Below are positions 5,930 through 6,718 of a stretch of 6,718 bases of DNA, piece by piece; position 1 is the first letter of the stretch, and every line of letters starts with the position of its first letter. Origin of the DNA: Chloroflexota bacterium (GTDB lineage: Bacteria > Chloroflexota > Ktedonobacteria > Ktedonobacterales > JACDGC01); NCBI GenBank assembly GCA_021812265.1, contig JAKAOI010000065.1, positions 1-6,718 on the forward strand. Reading direction: 5' to 3'. The position numbers were made by a program, and so were the translations under genes. The notes under the pieces are model-generated. The model was given only the letters and a program-made list of their open reading frames with translations, did no database searches and was not told the origin of the DNA.

Positions 5930-6718
5930 ATGAATTATGGTAAACCTCTGCTGATTTATAACGCAGATATTATAACAATGGATCCCCAAACGCCGCACGC
6001 AGCGGCGCTGGCGGTGAATCCTGCCAATGGACGCATTATTGCAACAGGAGCCAGCGTTTCCGATGTTGAACTTGTAATTGGGAAGTTTACTCAGATGGAA
6101 ATGTTAGACGCAAAGGGAAAAACTATTATTCCCGGATTGATAGATTCTCATGCGCATTTTTACAGCGCTGCGTTGGATACTATGGATGTTGATCTGGGTG
6201 TTGCGGCAAGTGAAGCCGCCGCCGCCGAGATGATTGGCCTAGCGGCGGCAAAAATACCGCCCGGGGTATGGCTGACCGGGCGTCACTGGAATCAGAATAA
6301 TTGGCGCAGCCAGCAGTTTCCCACTAAACACTCGCTGGATCGCGCCGCTCCGCAGAGTCCGGTTTTGTTGTGGACACACAGCCAGCACGCCATATGGGTC
6401 AATTCTGCGGCGCTGCGTATTGCCGGAATAACTCGCGAAACGGAAGATCCAATAGGCGGGCATATAGGGCGAGACGCTGATGGAGAACCGGACGGAATGT
6501 TATTTGAAAACGCCGTTCAGCCGGTATTGGCAGCCTATGAGCGAACTCGCGGGCTGGATGATATGACATGTGACGCATATGAGCAGGTTATTCAAAATAG
6601 CTTGGCGCGAGGGTTAACAGGATCTGTTTTGATGGAGGGCTGGCCGGCGCTGAAAATTGAACAGCAACTATTGGGGCAAGGTAAACTGCGTTTCCGCTTT
6701 AACCACTATATTCCGGCA
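5930..6718 (+). CDS. YtcJ-like amidohydrolase (amidohydrolase family 3), 3' partial
   Basis: The first 263 codons of a metal-dependent amidohydrolase run without a stop off the window end. YtcJ-like proteins are usually about 530-560 residues, so roughly half is seen. The N-terminal beta-sandwich part starts LLIYNADIITMD (7-18), followed by NGRIIATG (33-40) and KTIIPGLIDSHAHF (64-77), where His74 and His76 are the HxH metal ligands at the start of the TIM barrel. GVWLTGRHWNQNNW (112-125), the SQHAIWVNSAALRIAGI stretch (151-167) and GEPDGMLFE (185-193) are typical of the subfamily. The ATG at 5930 is fixed by an in-frame stop just upstream (5924-5926). There is no signal peptide, so a cytoplasmic enzyme is inferred. 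Members act on C-N bonds of amides, formamides or cyclic compounds, but most have no known substrate. Placement 102 bases after an M20 amidohydrolase on the same strand suggests related amide breakdown, as inference. The rest of the metal site lies beyond the window. Confidence 0.88.
   Translation, partial: MNYGKPLLIYNADIITMDPQTPHAAALAVNPANGRIIATGASVSDVELVIGKFTQMEMLDAKGKTIIPGLIDSHAHFYSAALDTMDVDLGVAASEAAAAEMIGLAAAKIPPGVWLTGRHWNQNNWRSQQFPTKHSLDRAAPQSPVLLWTHSQHAIWVNSAALRIAGITRETEDPIGGHIGRDADGEPDGMLFENAVQPVLAAYERTRGLDDMTCDAYEQVIQNSLARGLTGSVLMEGWPALKIEQQLLGQGKLRFRFNHYIPA

Larger units (their letters stand above)
5831..5998 (-). other. Minus-strand open frame with a hydrophobic C-terminal segment, possible small membrane protein or remnant
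   Basis: A minus-strand frame from a GTG (complement of 5996-5998) to TAA (complement of 5831-5833) would encode 55 residues. It fills the gap between the M20 gene and the amidohydrolase and overlaps the latter's first 23 codons head to tail. The last 30 or so residues read like a membrane helix and tail, including CAALIALALLMYLFGQVTR just before the stop. No good ribosome binding site was identified for the GTG. It may be a small antisense membrane protein, the 3' remnant of an older gene, or chance; the overlapping part mirrors codons of the + gene, so only the gap portion carries independent information. Confidence 0.2.

Noticed and set aside
1..6718. Mobile elements, CRISPR array, tRNA or rRNA genes
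   Set aside because: No transposase or integrase motifs, spaced direct repeats or terminal inverted repeats were found, and no cloverleaf or rRNA-like stretch was recognised in the gaps.

Overview
This 6.7 kb window is a compact bacterial gene row. All recognisable genes are on the + strand and no gap exceeds 160 bases. Base composition looks close to half G+C by eye. Ala is often coded by GCG/GCC and Arg by CGC, mixed with AT-ending codons, and the style is the same across all five genes. The gene families suggest a proteobacterium-like, possibly alphaproteobacterial, organism, but no rRNA, tRNA or other taxonomic marker is present, so this is a weak inference. Nothing mobile, no CRISPR array and no RNA gene was found.

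Layout. (1) Bases 1-1532: the 3' part of a long gene in which an oxyanion-type (molybdate/tungstate) ABC permease domain is fused to its ATPase and a C-terminal TOBE/Mop-like region; its true start lies outside the window. (2) 1533-1670: a 138-base gap holding a good ribosome binding site and an unexplained stop-free frame on the minus strand. (3) 1671-3434: a complete CocE/NonD-type (peptidase S15-like) serine hydrolase with an intact Ser-Asp-His triad and no signal peptide. (4) 3431-4483: a FecCD/BtuC-type permease whose start overlaps the hydrolase stop by ATGA. (5) 4484-4639: a leader with competing GC-rich hairpins. (6) 4640-5827: an M20D metallo-amidohydrolase (hippurate/N-acyl-amino-acid hydrolase type) with all metal ligands visible. 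(7) 5828-5929: a 102-base gap with a second hairpin set and a hydrophobic frame on the minus strand. (8) 5930 to the window end: the first 263 codons of a YtcJ-like amidohydrolase (amidohydrolase family 3).

How they may work together. The only tightly linked pair is the hydrolase and the FecCD permease. These permeases import iron-siderophore, haem or corrinoid ligands, so a cytoplasmic hydrolase acting on the imported ligand is a reasonable hypothesis, but it is inference. The permease lacks its cognate ATPase and binding protein here, and the ModC-like ATPase in gene 1 belongs to a different transporter class. The two downstream amidohydrolases suggest scavenging of amides or N-acyl compounds. 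No gene here is of a wholly unknown family. The less ordinary points are the permease-ATPase fusion, the hydrolase-permease coupling, and the structure in the three short gaps.
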